A DNA stretch of 64,000 bases from the NCBI GenBank assembly GCA_963734725.1, contig CAVTIX010000010.1, forward strand, positions 62,001-126,000, given 5' to 3'. Origin of the DNA: DASXKD01 sp963734725. Its GTDB lineage: Bacteria > Actinomycetota > Actinomycetes > Streptosporangiales > Streptosporangiaceae. This document shows positions 17,391 through 25,847 of the stretch, in pieces; position 1 is the stretch's first letter, and every line of letters begins with the position of its first letter. The position numbers were made by a program, and so were the translations under genes. The notes under the pieces were generated by a model. That model worked only from the letters and a program-made list of their open reading frames with translations. It did no database searches and was not told the DNA's origin.

Positions 17391-18326
17391 ATGCACACTG
17401 AGCCCGGTGCGCCGCCGCAGCGCCCGTACGTGCTGCTGAGCTGCGCAATGTCCATCGACGGCTGCCTGGACGCGCCGGGGCCGCAGCGGCTGATCCTGTC
17501 CGGCGACGCCGACCTCGACCGGGTGGACGAGGAACGCGCGGCGGCGGACGCGATCATGGTCGGCGCCGCCACGATCCGCCGGGACAACCCCCGCCTGCTG
17601 ATCCGCTCGGCCGCGCGCCGAGCCGCCCGAATAGCTCGTGACCTGCCCGAACATCCGGCCAGGGTGACCCTCACCGCCAGCGGCGACCTGGATCCGGGGG
17701 CCCGGTTCTTCGCCCCCGCAGGCGCCGGCGCCGTGGTGTATTGCGCCGCCCCGGAGGCGCCCAAGCTGCAATTCCGGCTAACCGAGCTGGCGCACGTCAT
17801 CGCCGTCCCGCCGCCGGTGGGGCTCGTGGCAATCCTCGCCGACCTGTCGCGGCGCGGCGTGCGCCGCCTGCTGGTCGAGGGCGGGGCGCTGCTGGGGCGC
17901 GAGTTCCTCGCGGCGGGACTCGTGGACGAGCTTGCCCTGGCGATTGCCCCGTTCTTCGTCGGCGCGGCGGCGGCGCCCCGGTTCGCCGGGCCTGCCGTCT
18001 ACCCGCATGACCCCGGACGGCCGATGCGCCTGGCGGAGGTGCGCCAGTTGGATGAGGTCGTTTTGCTGCGATACCTGCTCGGCGAAGACGGCCCCGCGGC
18101 GCGCCGCGAAAAGTGGGCGCGGCCGGACCGCGGCGACCGGGCCACGGAGGCGGAGGGGGCCCGGGGACCGCAGGACCGTGGTGGCCGGGACCCGGGCGCC
18201 GGCCGGACCCGGGGCGGCCCGGGGGGCCGTGCTGACCGGGATCCGGAAGCCGGCGGGATCGAGGGCGGCCCGGGGGACCGTGCTGACCGGGACCCGGAAG
18301 CCGGCGGGATCCGGGGCGGACCGTGA
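17391..18326 (+). CDS. RibD C-terminal (reductase) domain protein with repeat tail
   Basis: The first ~230 residues form a RibD_C/dihydrofolate-reductase-like domain: SCAMSIDGCLD near the start, AAADAIMVGAATIRRDNPRL, then LLVEGGALLGREFLAAGLVDEL. This fold reduces the ribosyl group of a pyrimidine intermediate in riboflavin synthesis. From about residue 235 it continues as a charged Gly/Arg/Asp repeat tail encoded by three 51-bp units. The stop overlaps the start of the next gene, a deaminase, in a GTGA junction. Together they look like the two halves of RibD encoded as separate proteins in reversed order. An alternative is a secondary-metabolite or salvage reductase/deaminase pair. Confidence 0.8.
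   Translation: MHTEPGAPPQRPYVLLSCAMSIDGCLDAPGPQRLILSGDADLDRVDEERAAADAIMVGAATIRRDNPRLLIRSAARRAARIARDLPEHPARVTLTASGDLDPGARFFAPAGAGAVVYCAAPEAPKLQFRLTELAHVIAVPPPVGLVAILADLSRRGVRRLLVEGGALLGREFLAAGLVDELALAIAPFFVGAAAAPRFAGPAVYPHDPGRPMRLAEVRQLDEVVLLRYLLGEDGPAARREKWARPDRGDRATEAEGARGPQDRGGRDPGAGRTRGGPGGRADRDPEAGGIEGGPGDRADRDPEAGGIRGGP
18176..18325 (+). repeat. Three 51-bp in-frame tandem repeats at a gene junction
   Basis: Units start at 18176, 18227 and 18278, each beginning CCGTG. The second and third are nearly identical and encode RADRDPEAGGI(E/R)GGP. The first is more diverged (GRDPGAGRTRGGPGG). A fourth, degraded unit begins at 18321 and its CCGTG provides the GTG start of the next gene. So the array spans the end of one gene and the start of the next. 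Confidence 0.8.
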
Positions 18327-18814
18327 CTGCCGGGGACCCGGGCGCGCCGGGCGCGGGCCCGGCAGCGAGCGCCGCGGACCAGGCCTGGCTAGCCCGGGCG
18401 ATCGACCTATCCCGCTGCTGCCCCCCGTCGCAGACCGCCTACGCGGTCGGCGCGGTCATCGTGGCGGCCGAGGGCGCTGTGCTGGCTACCGGCTACTCCC
18501 GGGAGGCCAGCCCGCACGACCACGCGGAGGAGGCGGCCCTGGCCAAGCTCGGCCCGGCCGCCCCCGGGCTCGGCGACGCCACCCTGTACAGCTCGCTGGA
18601 GCCGTGCCGGTTCCGTGCCTCCCGGCCCCGCCCGTGCGCAGAACTCATCATCGAGGCCGGCCTGCGCCGCGTGGTGATCGCCTGGCTGGAGCCGCCGGTG
18701 CTCGCCGCCGGGGGAGGGGCCGCCATGCTCCGCAAGGCAGGGATCGCTGTGGTGGAGATGCCCGGCCTGGCCGCCGAGGCCCGCGCCGTCAACGCCGCCA
18801 TCCTCGGCGAGTAG
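18323..18814 (+). CDS. RibD N-terminal-type (pyrimidine) deaminase
   Basis: The 163-residue product is a zinc-dependent cytidine-deaminase-fold enzyme. The zinc ligands and catalytic Glu are visible as HAEE (His67, Glu69) and PCRFRASRPRPC (Cys95, Cys105), the long second motif typical of the RibD deaminase domain. It would deaminate the 2,5-diamino-6-ribosylaminopyrimidinone phosphate in riboflavin synthesis, handing the product to the reductase encoded just before it. The GTG start overlaps the preceding stop, so translation is coupled. Both genes together cover the RibD functions, but whether they are the housekeeping pair or a paralogue cannot be decided here. Confidence 0.8.
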   Translation: MTAGDPGAPGAGPAASAADQAWLARAIDLSRCCPPSQTAYAVGAVIVAAEGAVLATGYSREASPHDHAEEAALAKLGPAAPGLGDATLYSSLEPCRFRASRPRPCAELIIEAGLRRVVIAWLEPPVLAAGGGAAMLRKAGIAVVEMPGLAAEARAVNAAILGE

Positions 18815-18834
18815 AGCTCTGGCGCATGGCGGCC

Positions 18835-18857
18835 GCGGCGCGCAGCGCCGGCGCCGC
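18835..18857. terminator. Short GC hairpin between convergent genes
   Basis: GCGGCG (18835-18840) pairs with CGCCGC (18852-18857) across an 11-base loop that can pair further internally. It sits between the deaminase stop (18814) and the convergent zinc-ribbon gene stop (18864). A terminator role is inferred from position. Confidence 0.35.
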
Positions 18858-18863
18858 TGGGTG

Positions 18864-19460
18864 TTAGAGCTTTCCCCGGTTCCGCGCGGTCAGGATGATC
18901 TGAGTCACCGCGTAGCTGCTCAGCCCCAGCTTCTGCGCTATCTCCTCCGGGCGCAGCCCCTGCTCGTTGTAGAGAAGCGCGAGCCGGGCCTGCTTGCCGG
19001 TCCACGGCTGGCGCGCCTTCGCGGCCGTGCCGGGTCGCGCGGCCGTCCGGGCTGCCTGCGGCCGGGTGCGTGCCCGCACGGCCGCCCGTCCGGCGCCGCC
19101 GTGAGCCGCCGGGCTCGCGCCCGCTGCCGGGCTGGCGTCCGCTGCTGGGCTGGCAGGTGCTGCCGGGCTGGTGCCTGTGGCGCGCGATGACGGCCCCGCG
19201 CCCGGCGATGGGCTGGCGTCCGGCGGCGCCAGCGAGGTGCCGAACGAGCCGCGGCGCTGGTCATGGTATTTGCCGCCGGCCAGTTCAGCCTTGGTGTCCT
19301 CGTCCAGGAGCAGGTACTGTTCCGCCGCCTTGTTGACCCCGACGGCGACCATGGTCAGACCCTTGAGGTTTTTCTTCTGACACTCAGGCGACATGCAATA
19401 GTCGTACTTCTTGGCCCTTTCCGGGTGCAGCTCTGCGCCGCACGTAACGCATGTGCGCAT
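18864..19460 (-). CDS. Zinc-ribbon plus helix-turn-helix protein
   Basis: The 198-residue product has three parts. An N-terminal metal-binding ribbon with CVTC (4-7) and CMSPEC (22-27) covers residues 1-30. An Ala/Pro/Ser-rich linker covers about 70-150. The C-terminal helix-turn-helix reads ARLALLYNEQGLRPEEIAQ then KLGLSSYAVTQII (about 158-189), like the recognition region of sigma-4 or Trf-type domains. It is probably a DNA-binding regulator, but no family with known function was recognised. The start is ATG 19460, with AAGAAGAGAA directly upstream; longer readings of this frame to 20804 run antisense to threonine aldolase and are rejected. Confidence 0.75.
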   Translation of the reverse strand: MRTCVTCGAELHPERAKKYDYCMSPECQKKNLKGLTMVAVGVNKAAEQYLLLDEDTKAELAGGKYHDQRRGSFGTSLAPPDASPSPGAGPSSRATGTSPAAPASPAADASPAAGASPAAHGGAGRAAVRARTRPQAARTAARPGTAAKARQPWTGKQARLALLYNEQGLRPEEIAQKLGLSSYAVTQIILTARNRGKL

Positions 19461-19670
19461 TTCTCTTCTTGCCTGGCCCCCTGAATACGCGGCGGTCCAC
19501 CGCTGGTACCCGGCGAACCGCCATTTCTTGCACAGGCAACAACACGATCGGCTCGCCCGCTGTTCCCCGGCCGGGCGCCCGCCCGCGCCCCTGGCTGGCG
19601 TTAGCGTGGTGAGGCCGGCCGCACGGCGGCGCGGCGCCGGTGCAGGACGAACCAGGGACGGGGCAGGACC

Positions 19671-20741
19671 ATGAACGGCAGCGGATACATCGATCTTCGC
19701 TCGGACACGGTGACCAGGCCGACGCCCGCGATGCGGCGTGCCATGGCCGATGCCGATGTGGGCGATGACCTGTTTGGTGACGACCCGACCGTCATCCGGC
19801 TGCAGGAGCGGGCTGCCGCGCTGACCGGCAAGCAGGCCGCGCTCTACCTGCCCACCGGCACGCTCTGCAACCAGATCGCGATGCACGTATTTACCCGCTC
19901 CGGGCACGCCGTGGTGTGCGAGGAAATGGCGCACGTCGGCACGCACGAGCTGATCTCCTCGGCGATGCTGTCCGGGATCACCTTCCGCACGATCAACGGA
20001 GCACACGGCATGGTCACCGCCGCGCAGGTGGCGGCCGCGCTGGCGCCCGTGCCCTACGACGTCGCCGTGGTGGACCTGGTCACCGTGGAGAACACCCACC
20101 AGGTCGGCGGCGGCACGGTCATGCCGGTCGCCGCGCTGGCCGAGATCGCCGCGGCCTGCGCCGGCCAGGACGTGCCGCTCTATCTGGACGGGGCGCGCAT
20201 CTTCAACGCCTGCGCGGTGACCGGCGCCGACGTGTCGCACTATGCGGCGCAGGCGGCGGCGCTGATGTTCTGCCTGTCCAAAGGGCTTGGCGCGCCGATC
20301 GGCTCGATGCTGGCCGGGGACGCCGCCTTCATCGAGGAGGCACGGCGGCTGAAGATCCTGCTCGGCGCGGGGTGGCGGCAGGCCGGGATCATGGCGGCGG
20401 CCGGGCTGATCGCCCTGGACGAGGGGCCGAAACGGCTGGCCGAAGACCACGCCACCGCCCGCAGGCTGGCCGAGGGCATCGCCGGGATCCTGCCCGCGCA
20501 CATCGACCTGGACGCGGCGCAGACGAACATCGTGTTCGTGGACGTGGCCGGCACCGGCCAGCCACTGGCCGCGTGGCAGGCCAGCCTGGCAGCCGAGGGA
20601 GTGCTGGTGACCATCGTCGCCGGCAAGATCAGGATGCTCACCCACGCAGACGTGACCGCGCGAGACATCGACACCGCCCTGGACGCTTGGCGTCGCGTCA
20701 CCACCGCCTGCGGCGTCCCCTCCCCGGCCTCCGCGCGCTGA
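19671..20741 (+). CDS. ltaE: Low-specificity L-threonine aldolase
   Basis: This PLP enzyme cleaves L-threonine or allo-threonine to glycine and acetaldehyde. The 356-residue protein carries the family N-terminus IDLRSDTVTRPTPAMRRAM, the GDDPTV loop, the PLP aspartate in YLDGARIFNA, and the Schiff-base lysine in CLSKGLGAPIGSML (Lys at about 204). The start is ATG 19671 after GGACGGGGCAGGA. Neighbours do not suggest an operon: an unrelated gene is divergent upstream, and a hairpin lies about 100 bases downstream. Confidence 0.92.
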   Translation: MNGSGYIDLRSDTVTRPTPAMRRAMADADVGDDLFGDDPTVIRLQERAAALTGKQAALYLPTGTLCNQIAMHVFTRSGHAVVCEEMAHVGTHELISSAMLSGITFRTINGAHGMVTAAQVAAALAPVPYDVAVVDLVTVENTHQVGGGTVMPVAALAEIAAACAGQDVPLYLDGARIFNACAVTGADVSHYAAQAAALMFCLSKGLGAPIGSMLAGDAAFIEEARRLKILLGAGWRQAGIMAAAGLIALDEGPKRLAEDHATARRLAEGIAGILPAHIDLDAAQTNIVFVDVAGTGQPLAAWQASLAAEGVLVTIVAGKIRMLTHADVTARDIDTALDAWRRVTTACGVPSPASAR

Positions 20742-20842
20742 CCAGCCCCGACGCTCGTCGCCTCCGTACGCCCACAGCGCCCCGCAGACATCGCTGCCCC
20801 GCACCCGTGATCACGTCGGCCGGGCTCGGTTGTGGCCGACTA

Positions 20843-20876
20843 CGCCAACGACCACACAAGAATGTGCGCGTTGGCG
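20843..20876. terminator. Hairpin downstream of threonine aldolase
   Basis: CGCCAACG (20843-20850) pairs with CGTTGGCG (20869-20876), extended inside by CACA/TGTG around AAGAA. The 345-base gap 20742-21086 holds nothing else I can support except a second copy of CAACGACCACA (20847-20857 and 20878-20888). That 11-mer also forms the arm of the hairpin at 37607-37631. Confidence 0.5.
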
Positions 20877-21086
20877 TCAACGACCACAACCACAGTCCGG
20901 AAGCCATGCCGGACACCCCTCTCCGCGCGGGTCGTCGCCCGGCGCATATCCCACGTTCCCCCCCAGGGGCAGAATCAAATGAACCCTGGCCGGGCCAGTT
21001 GCCGCGAAAAAGATCAGCCTTACCGCAGCCCACGTTTCTCAGGGAGCATTGCGAATGCCGCCGCTTACCATGAGGGGAGGTGTGCG

Positions 21087-22286
21087 GTGAGCAATACGAC
21101 GGAGTTCGGTGGCTGGCCCCGGCCGCCGCGGTGGGTGTGGGCAATCGCCGCAGTTGCCACGGTGGCAGTGCTGGCCGGCGTGATAGTTGCGCGCGCCGGG
21201 CTGCATCGGGCCACGCCGACTTCAGCCGTCACGAGCTCGGCTGCCGCCTCTGGCCACGGTGACCTTCGGATGCCGCCGCGCAAGCCTGCGCGAATGGCCG
21301 GTCAGCCGTTGCCGCGCGAGGCCGGGCTGCGGCTGATGCTGGGCGGCCAGAGGCCGGGCTGGCTCTGGGTTGCCACCGGCAAGACTGAGCCGATTCGCGG
21401 GCTGCCGCGACGTGACAATGGCTATCAGCTCATCCGCGTCGCCAGCGGCTGGGCCGCGCTGCCGTTTCCCGGCAACGTCTCGTGCGACAACTGCGCGCCC
21501 CGGCCGATGCCTGCCTACTACATCGCGGACGGATCGCGGGATGCGAGCCGCCTGGGCGTCGCGGACTTTGTCGCACCAGCCGCGGCCACAGGTGCGGTGT
21601 GGCTGGTCAGCTACCGTGTCGGCGCCGTCATGCCCGCCACCCGGGGCACAGCGCAAGAGTTCAGCGTGTCCGGCGCGGCGCTGGGGCCGAGGCGCAGGCT
21701 GCCGCGCGGGTATGTCATCGACCAGGGCACCGCCGCCGGCCTGCTGCTGGCGCCGGAGCTCGCGGGTAAGGGCGCGGTCCCGTACCGGCTCTGGGCGCCT
21801 GGCACTCGCCGGGTCAGCCGTTCTTTCCGGAACGTGATCGCGGTGAGTGCCGGTGCGATCGCCTGGATGCCGGTCTGCACGGCGAGCTGCTCCGTGCATG
21901 TGCTGAATCTGGACGGCGGGCGGGGCCACGCCATTCCGCTCCCCGGGCGAGGCCAGGCTTATGCGGGCGCGTTCAGCCCGGACGGCAGGCGCCTGGCCCT
22001 CCAGGTGACCGCAAAGGTCGGAGCGGGCGGCCGCGCCGTGGCCACCCGGCTGGTCGTGGCGGCCGTCGCGGGCGGGAGGCTGACCGCGGTCCCGGGAACC
22101 ACGATCGGCGCCGGGATCGGCATTGACTTCGGCTGGCAAGCGGGCAGCGGTCGGCTGGTTGCGGATGCAGGGCTGCAGGATGCGTGGCAGATCGCAGTGT
22201 GGCGCCCCGGTGACGCCACGCTCTACGTTGCGGTCACGCGGGCGCCAGCGGGCTCCTGGCCGGTCACAGGCCCGGGCCCGTACTAG
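21087..22286 (+). CDS. Membrane-anchored extracytoplasmic protein, possible beta-propeller
   Basis: The 399-residue product has a short cytoplasmic N-terminus, one membrane helix (about residues 14-36, WVWAIAAVATVAVLAGVIV) and a large extracytoplasmic part. The latter includes segments such as YAGAFSPDGRRLALQV that resemble a blade of a WD40/TolB-like propeller, and a CDNCAPRP motif with two cysteines. No family with known function was recognised. GTG 21087 was chosen because AGGGGAGG lies seven bases upstream; the frame stays open to 20832, but those residues look non-coding. The gene stands alone, convergent with the CbiX-like gene 17 bases downstream. Confidence 0.65.
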   Translation: MSNTTEFGGWPRPPRWVWAIAAVATVAVLAGVIVARAGLHRATPTSAVTSSAAASGHGDLRMPPRKPARMAGQPLPREAGLRLMLGGQRPGWLWVATGKTEPIRGLPRRDNGYQLIRVASGWAALPFPGNVSCDNCAPRPMPAYYIADGSRDASRLGVADFVAPAAATGAVWLVSYRVGAVMPATRGTAQEFSVSGAALGPRRRLPRGYVIDQGTAAGLLLAPELAGKGAVPYRLWAPGTRRVSRSFRNVIAVSAGAIAWMPVCTASCSVHVLNLDGGRGHAIPLPGRGQAYAGAFSPDGRRLALQVTAKVGAGGRAVATRLVVAAVAGGRLTAVPGTTIGAGIGIDFGWQAGSGRLVADAGLQDAWQIAVWRPGDATLYVAVTRAPAGSWPVTGPGPY

Positions 22287-22303
22287 CCCGCCCGCGCCGG
22301 GGG

Positions 22304-23206
22304 TTACTGTGCGCCTGTGCCGGCGGGCGGGACTGAGGCGGGCAGGGGCTCGCTCTTGGTCTCCGCTGCGAGCGATGCCACCTTCGGATCCGCCAGGGCG
22401 GCGCCGTAACGGATGGCCACAAGCTGCCCAACGGCGGGATGGCTGCCCAGCGGTGGTGCGCTATCGATGCTGGTGAGCGCAGCGATCGCCTCCAGCGTCC
22501 CGGAGCTGAGTTCGGGTCCGACCATGCACGGCGCCAGCGCAACCCGCGGGACGGCCTGCCGCAGCCGGGCGGCTGCGTCCTTGATACTGCCGGGGTCGGT
22601 GAGCGAGGCGGCCGCGATGGGCGTGGCGAGCCGGGACGCGAGCAGCACCGCGACCACCTCGGCCGCCTGGACCGCTTCCCCGTCGCCTACGGTGCCCACG
22701 ATGACCCCGTCGGCCGCCGTTCCAATGCTGATCCGCCCCACCCTGGCGGCCCGGGCAAGCCCGACGTCGGCCAGCCGCCCGTGCAGCGCCTCTGCTAGCA
22801 AGGGATGCGGGCCCAGATGGTCTGCGATGAGAAACGGCGCCTCGGCCGCCGCGACGGCGGCGGCGACGGCCCGGTCTACTTCCGGGTACGGGAACGGCAG
22901 CAGTGGCACCACTACGCCCGCAGGCAGCCCGTTGTGGCTCGGCAGGTCGCTGAGCGCTTCTTCCAGCGAATCCTGGCCGCCGCGGAGGAATCCGATCCGC
23001 ACCTCGGCGCCGTGGCACGATCCGGCTGCCTGGTCGGCGACCCGGACGGCGATGTCTTCGCTTTCCGGCCTGGCTGACCCGGGCACGGCGATAACCAGCG
23101 CGGGGCTGTCAGAAGGCAGCGAAAGCTGGTGTGGGCTGGAATGGCGCCCGCGCCGCCGGTAACGGGTAGTACGGGCGGGCAGAGCCGAGCCTGAGTCAGC
23201 ACTCAT
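22304..23206 (-). CDS. CbiX-like sirohydrochlorin chelatase family protein
   Basis: The 300-residue protein resembles CbiX/SirB: LVIAVPGSARPESEDIA near the N-terminus (equivalent of the metal-chelatase start, though the usual HGS histidine is replaced), VVVPLLPFPYPEVDRAVAAAV in the middle, and repeated half-domains. CbiX inserts cobalt or iron into sirohydrochlorin. Here the catalytic His of the first motif is not evident (VPGSARPE instead of HGSRDP), so activity is uncertain and it may be a divergent paralogue. ATG 23206 was preferred to 23248. It lies next to nucS with an unrelated function. Confidence 0.65.
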   Translation of the reverse strand: MSADSGSALPARTTRYRRRGRHSSPHQLSLPSDSPALVIAVPGSARPESEDIAVRVADQAAGSCHGAEVRIGFLRGGQDSLEEALSDLPSHNGLPAGVVVPLLPFPYPEVDRAVAAAVAAAEAPFLIADHLGPHPLLAEALHGRLADVGLARAARVGRISIGTAADGVIVGTVGDGEAVQAAEVVAVLLASRLATPIAAASLTDPGSIKDAAARLRQAVPRVALAPCMVGPELSSGTLEAIAALTSIDSAPPLGSHPAVGQLVAIRYGAALADPKVASLAAETKSEPLPASVPPAGTGAQ

Positions 23207-23333
23207 ATCAGCGCATCGTAACCAAGCAGGCCACCTCAGTGCGGACAAATCGGGTCACAGTCGTTAAACATGCCCGGCCAGGCAGCCGCCGTACGGATTG
23301 ATCATCGTGCGGGCGCATATCGAACCCGATAGG

Positions 23334-24017
23334 TCAAAACAGAGTGCCCTCGAGCTCGATCCCGCGCATGGCGTCGTAGTCCAGGGTGACGCAGCGGATG
23401 CCGCGGTCCTCGGCGAGCACCCTGGCCTGCGGCCTGATCTCCTGGGCCGCGAACACCCCCCGCACCGGGGACAGCGCCGGATCCCGGTTGAGCAGCTCCA
23501 GGTATCTGGTCAGCTGCTCCACCCCGTCGATGTCGCCGCGCCGCTTTATCTCGACGGCCACCGCCCCCGAGCCCTCATCCCGGCACATGAGGTCGACCGG
23601 GCCGATCGCCGTCGGATACTCCCTGCGGACCAGCCGCCAGCCCGCGCCGAGCAAGTGAACCTGCGCGGCGAGGAGTTCCTGCAGGTGGGCCTCCACGCCG
23701 TCTTTCGTGAGCCCGGGGTCGATGCCGAGTTCGTGGGTGGAGTCGTGCAGCACATCCTCGATCGTGATGCGCAGTTCCTCGCCGCCCTTGCTCACCACGC
23801 GCCAAGCCCCCGGTGACTCCTCCAGCCGGCATGGCGGGGACATCCAGTTCAGCGGCTTGTAGGAGCCGCCGTAGGCGGTGCGAGTGCCAAACTGCCCATC
23901 AGAGTGTATAAGCACCGATCCGTCAGCTTTGACGATGATCAAGCGTGTTGCCATCGGCAGGTGGGTACTGAGTCGCCCCACATAGTCCACGCTGCACCTA
24001 GCGATGACGAGCCGCAT
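23334..24017 (-). CDS. nucS: Mismatch-specific endonuclease NucS, chimeric with element-borne 5' end
   Basis: NucS cuts both strands at mismatches and serves as the mismatch repair nuclease of actinobacteria. The 227-residue product has the N-terminal DNA-binding domain (MRLVIARCSVDYVGRL) and the RecB-like catalytic domain with Asp142, Glu156 and Lys158 (VDLMCRD, VEIKRRGD). An 11-residue insertion (QFGTRTAYGGS, 42-52) separates DG from the conserved YKPLNWMSPP. The insertion abuts a 10-bp core (23863-23872) shared with 28880-28889, where a second nucS 5' end lies. So codons 1 to about 50 come from the integrated element and the remainder is the original host gene. The frame is intact and all catalytic residues are present, so the chimera is probably functional. 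Confidence 0.9.
   Translation of the reverse strand: MRLVIARCSVDYVGRLSTHLPMATRLIIVKADGSVLIHSDGQFGTRTAYGGSYKPLNWMSPPCRLEESPGAWRVVSKGGEELRITIEDVLHDSTHELGIDPGLTKDGVEAHLQELLAAQVHLLGAGWRLVRREYPTAIGPVDLMCRDEGSGAVAVEIKRRGDIDGVEQLTRYLELLNRDPALSPVRGVFAAQEIRPQARVLAEDRGIRCVTLDYDAMRGIELEGTLF
23863..23872. other. Left attachment site core (attL), inside nucS
   Basis: GAGCCGCCGT here is shared with 28880-28889. To its left is host nucS (codons for YKPLNW); to its right is element sequence coding the substitute nucS N-terminus. The reconstructed element site (minus strand) reads CTACG-GCGGCT-CGTAG around the core, a dyad as expected for a serine-integrase site. Confidence 0.65.
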
Positions 24018-24074
24018 GGAGAGCCACTGTAACGCTGGCCGGTACGGGTTAGCCGCTGACTTGCTCCCAGTCGT

Positions 24075-24329
24075 CTATGTGGCTCCTGAGCTTGTGGGCG
24101 GACTGTCTGACACGAAGCTTGCCCACCTTGCGCGGCTGACCACGTAACCGTCTGCCTGTAGCTGGCGCATGGCCTTGACGACTGTTGCCCTCGAGACGTT
24201 GAGGCTCTCGGCAAGTTCGCCCACGGTGGGCAACTGTTGCCCCGGCTGATATTCGCGTCTGTCGATTCGCTCTCGGATCACGCGGTATACCCGCTCATTG
24301 GGTAGCTCGTGATCTCTGGGCACAGGCAT
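24075..24329 (-). CDS. Short GntR-family regulator of the element
   Basis: The 84-residue protein is a winged helix-turn-helix of GntR type with almost no effector domain: ELPNERVYRVIRERIDRREY, then GQQLPTVGELAESLNVSRATVVKAMRQLQADGYV read as two parts (residues about 8-27 and 30-63). Such short GntR proteins are typical of actinomycete integrative elements (KorSA-like), where they repress element functions. It starts at ATG 24329 and is divergent from the small ORF at 24385, with an inverted repeat between them. It lies 57 bases upstream of the chimeric nucS in the same direction, so it might share a transcript with nucS. Confidence 0.8.
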   Translation of the reverse strand: MPVPRDHELPNERVYRVIRERIDRREYQPGQQLPTVGELAESLNVSRATVVKAMRQLQADGYVVSRARWASFVSDSPPTSSGAT

Positions 24330-24350
24330 GATCCCTAAAACGGATCACCT

Positions 24351-24376
24351 GGTAGCCCTAGTCGTACTGGTCTACC
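24351..24376. promoter_or_regulatory. Candidate GntR operator
   Basis: GGTAGCCCTAGT (24351-24362) and ACTGGTCTACC (24366-24376) form an imperfect inverted repeat in the short divergent region between the GntR gene and the ORF at 24385. Position and symmetry suggest autoregulation; no binding motif was matched. Confidence 0.4.
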
Positions 24377-24384
24377 TTGGTCGC

Positions 24385-24672
24385 ATGCAAGATCAGCTAG
24401 GCGATATAGAGCGGCTTCGGGAGAAGTATCCGGCTGGGGCTATCGGTTCGCTGTGGACGGCAGCAGCGACAGGGCCGGACCATCGCAAGCTCTGGGCAAC
24501 ACGCGGCAGCGTCACCGTGCAGGCGTGGTCGGCTGAGGGCTTGTCAGAGCAGATCGCCCATGCAGAGCGCGTTAACGACTGGTCCGCCCAGGAGCCTCGC
24601 CCGTTCGGTCCCAGGGCAGGCGCAGGTCTGCCGCCAGCGGCCGGGCGAGCCGGAGCTGGGCGTAGGCGGTGA
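24385..24672 (+). CDS. Small element ORF, 3' end replaced at the transposase junction
   Basis: Starting at ATG 24385 (MQDQLGDIERLREKYPAGAIG), the first ~63 residues look like a genuine small soluble protein with normal composition. From about residue 65 (around 24575-24595) the frame enters sequence antisense to the transposase end and becomes Pro/Gly/Arg-rich junk to 24672. The gene is therefore probably truncated by insertion of the transposase. No function was recognised. A reading from 24328 adds 19 residues but has no ribosome-binding site. Confidence 0.45.
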   Translation: MQDQLGDIERLREKYPAGAIGSLWTAAATGPDHRKLWATRGSVTVQAWSAEGLSEQIAHAERVNDWSAQEPRPFGPRAGAGLPPAAGRAGAGRRR

Positions 24673-25847
24673 TGATCAGCCAGGTCCACCGGTCCGCGGC
24701 GGCTGGGTCGCGGAGTTTCGGGGTGGTCCATCCCAGGACCTGCTTGAACATTCTGAAGGTGTGTTCAAGATCGAAGCGGCGCAGGAACGCCTGCCAGCAC
24801 CGGTCCACGTCAGCGGGCGGGGCGCCGGTGGCTGAGGACCACAGCCACACCGGCTTGGGGTGGCGGTCGCTGGGCAGGTGATCGACCTGGAGGCGGATCA
24901 GGGTGCCTTCGATCACCGGCAGCGGGCCGTCGTGGTCCAGCCAGGCGGAACGATGCGTCAGCCGGGATGCAGCCGGTCCCAGGCGCGTGCTATCGCGGTG
25001 CCATACCGGGTGGTCGCCGTGGTCGTGGCCACGGCCGGCTCCGGCCAGGTACCGGGGTGGGTGAGGGCAAACTCCCGGCCATGGCGGGGTGGCCGGCCGT
25101 TGGTGCCGGGCTGGCGGGCCGGGACGGGGAAGTGCAACACCCGGTCGCTGCGCAGCCGCCCCAGCACCTCGATGGGCAGGTCCGCGAGCTGGCAGGCCAG
25201 CCGCATCGGGTCATAGCCCGCGTCGAAGATCACCAGGATGGGCGGGTCGCCGTCGCGCCAGTGCCCGCCGCCGATCAGCCGGGTGATCACCTCGCGGACC
25301 TGGGCGGCGGTCACCTCGGCCTCGTCATCATCGGGGCCAGCCGGATGGCGTCCAGCACCACGGTCCACGACGTGCGGCCCGGCTCCAGCGCGGCGACGAC
25401 GGAGTAGGGCCAGCCCGGGATCATCTGCGCCTGTCCCTTCCCGCGGCCGTAGACGTGGCAGAACAACCGGTCTGGGCTGGTGGCCGCGCCGGGCCGCAGC
25501 CAGTTGCTCACATCCACCGCCAGCATCAGCCGCCCGTCCGCTGCCCGGGGTAACGGCAGCCCGGCCAGGCACCGGCGCAGCCGGGCGATCTCGATCCGCC
25601 CGCAGTTCACCGCGTCATACAGCGCCCCATGGCCACGGCGATGCCCTGGCGCCAGCGACAGCGCGGCCAGGCACCTGACCGCGCCGTCTGCGCACAGCAC
25701 CGCGTCCGCGAGCTCGGACAACTCATCAGCGCGGGCGGTCAGGCAGGCATGAAAGTCCCGGCGGAACCGCGCCAGCACGGCGAGCGCGAGTGGCCCGGCA
25801 CCAGTGTCCTCTGGCAATCTGTCCATCACGGCCTTCGTGGTGATCAT
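24572..25847 (-). pseudogene. Degenerate DDE transposase, Streptomyces-type (IS701/IS4-like)
   Basis: Three consecutive reading frames together make one transposase. The first part (start 25847; VLCADGAVRCLAALSL, GRGKGQAQMIPGWPYS) shifts frame near 25335. The second (ITRLIGGGHWRDGDPP, VIFDAGYDPMRLA, GRLRSDRVLHFP) ends at a frame change near 24962. The third (PVIEGTLIRLQVDHLP, FDLEHTFRMFKQVLGW) ends at 24572. The usual C-terminal extension after LPWDRTGEAPGR is missing, so the 3' end is also truncated. Acidic DDE candidates are present but the product cannot be made. Family name is by recollection of similar Streptomyces transposases. Confidence 0.8.

Noticed and set aside
19461..20804. Extension of the zinc-ribbon/HTH gene upstream on the minus strand
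   Set aside because: Antisense to threonine aldolase; composition is Arg/Gly/His-rich, and the ribosome-binding site supports ATG 19460.
24075..24330. GntR gene as part of the host nucS operon
   Set aside because: It lies inside the element boundaries and is of the short type found in actinomycete elements, so it belongs to the element.
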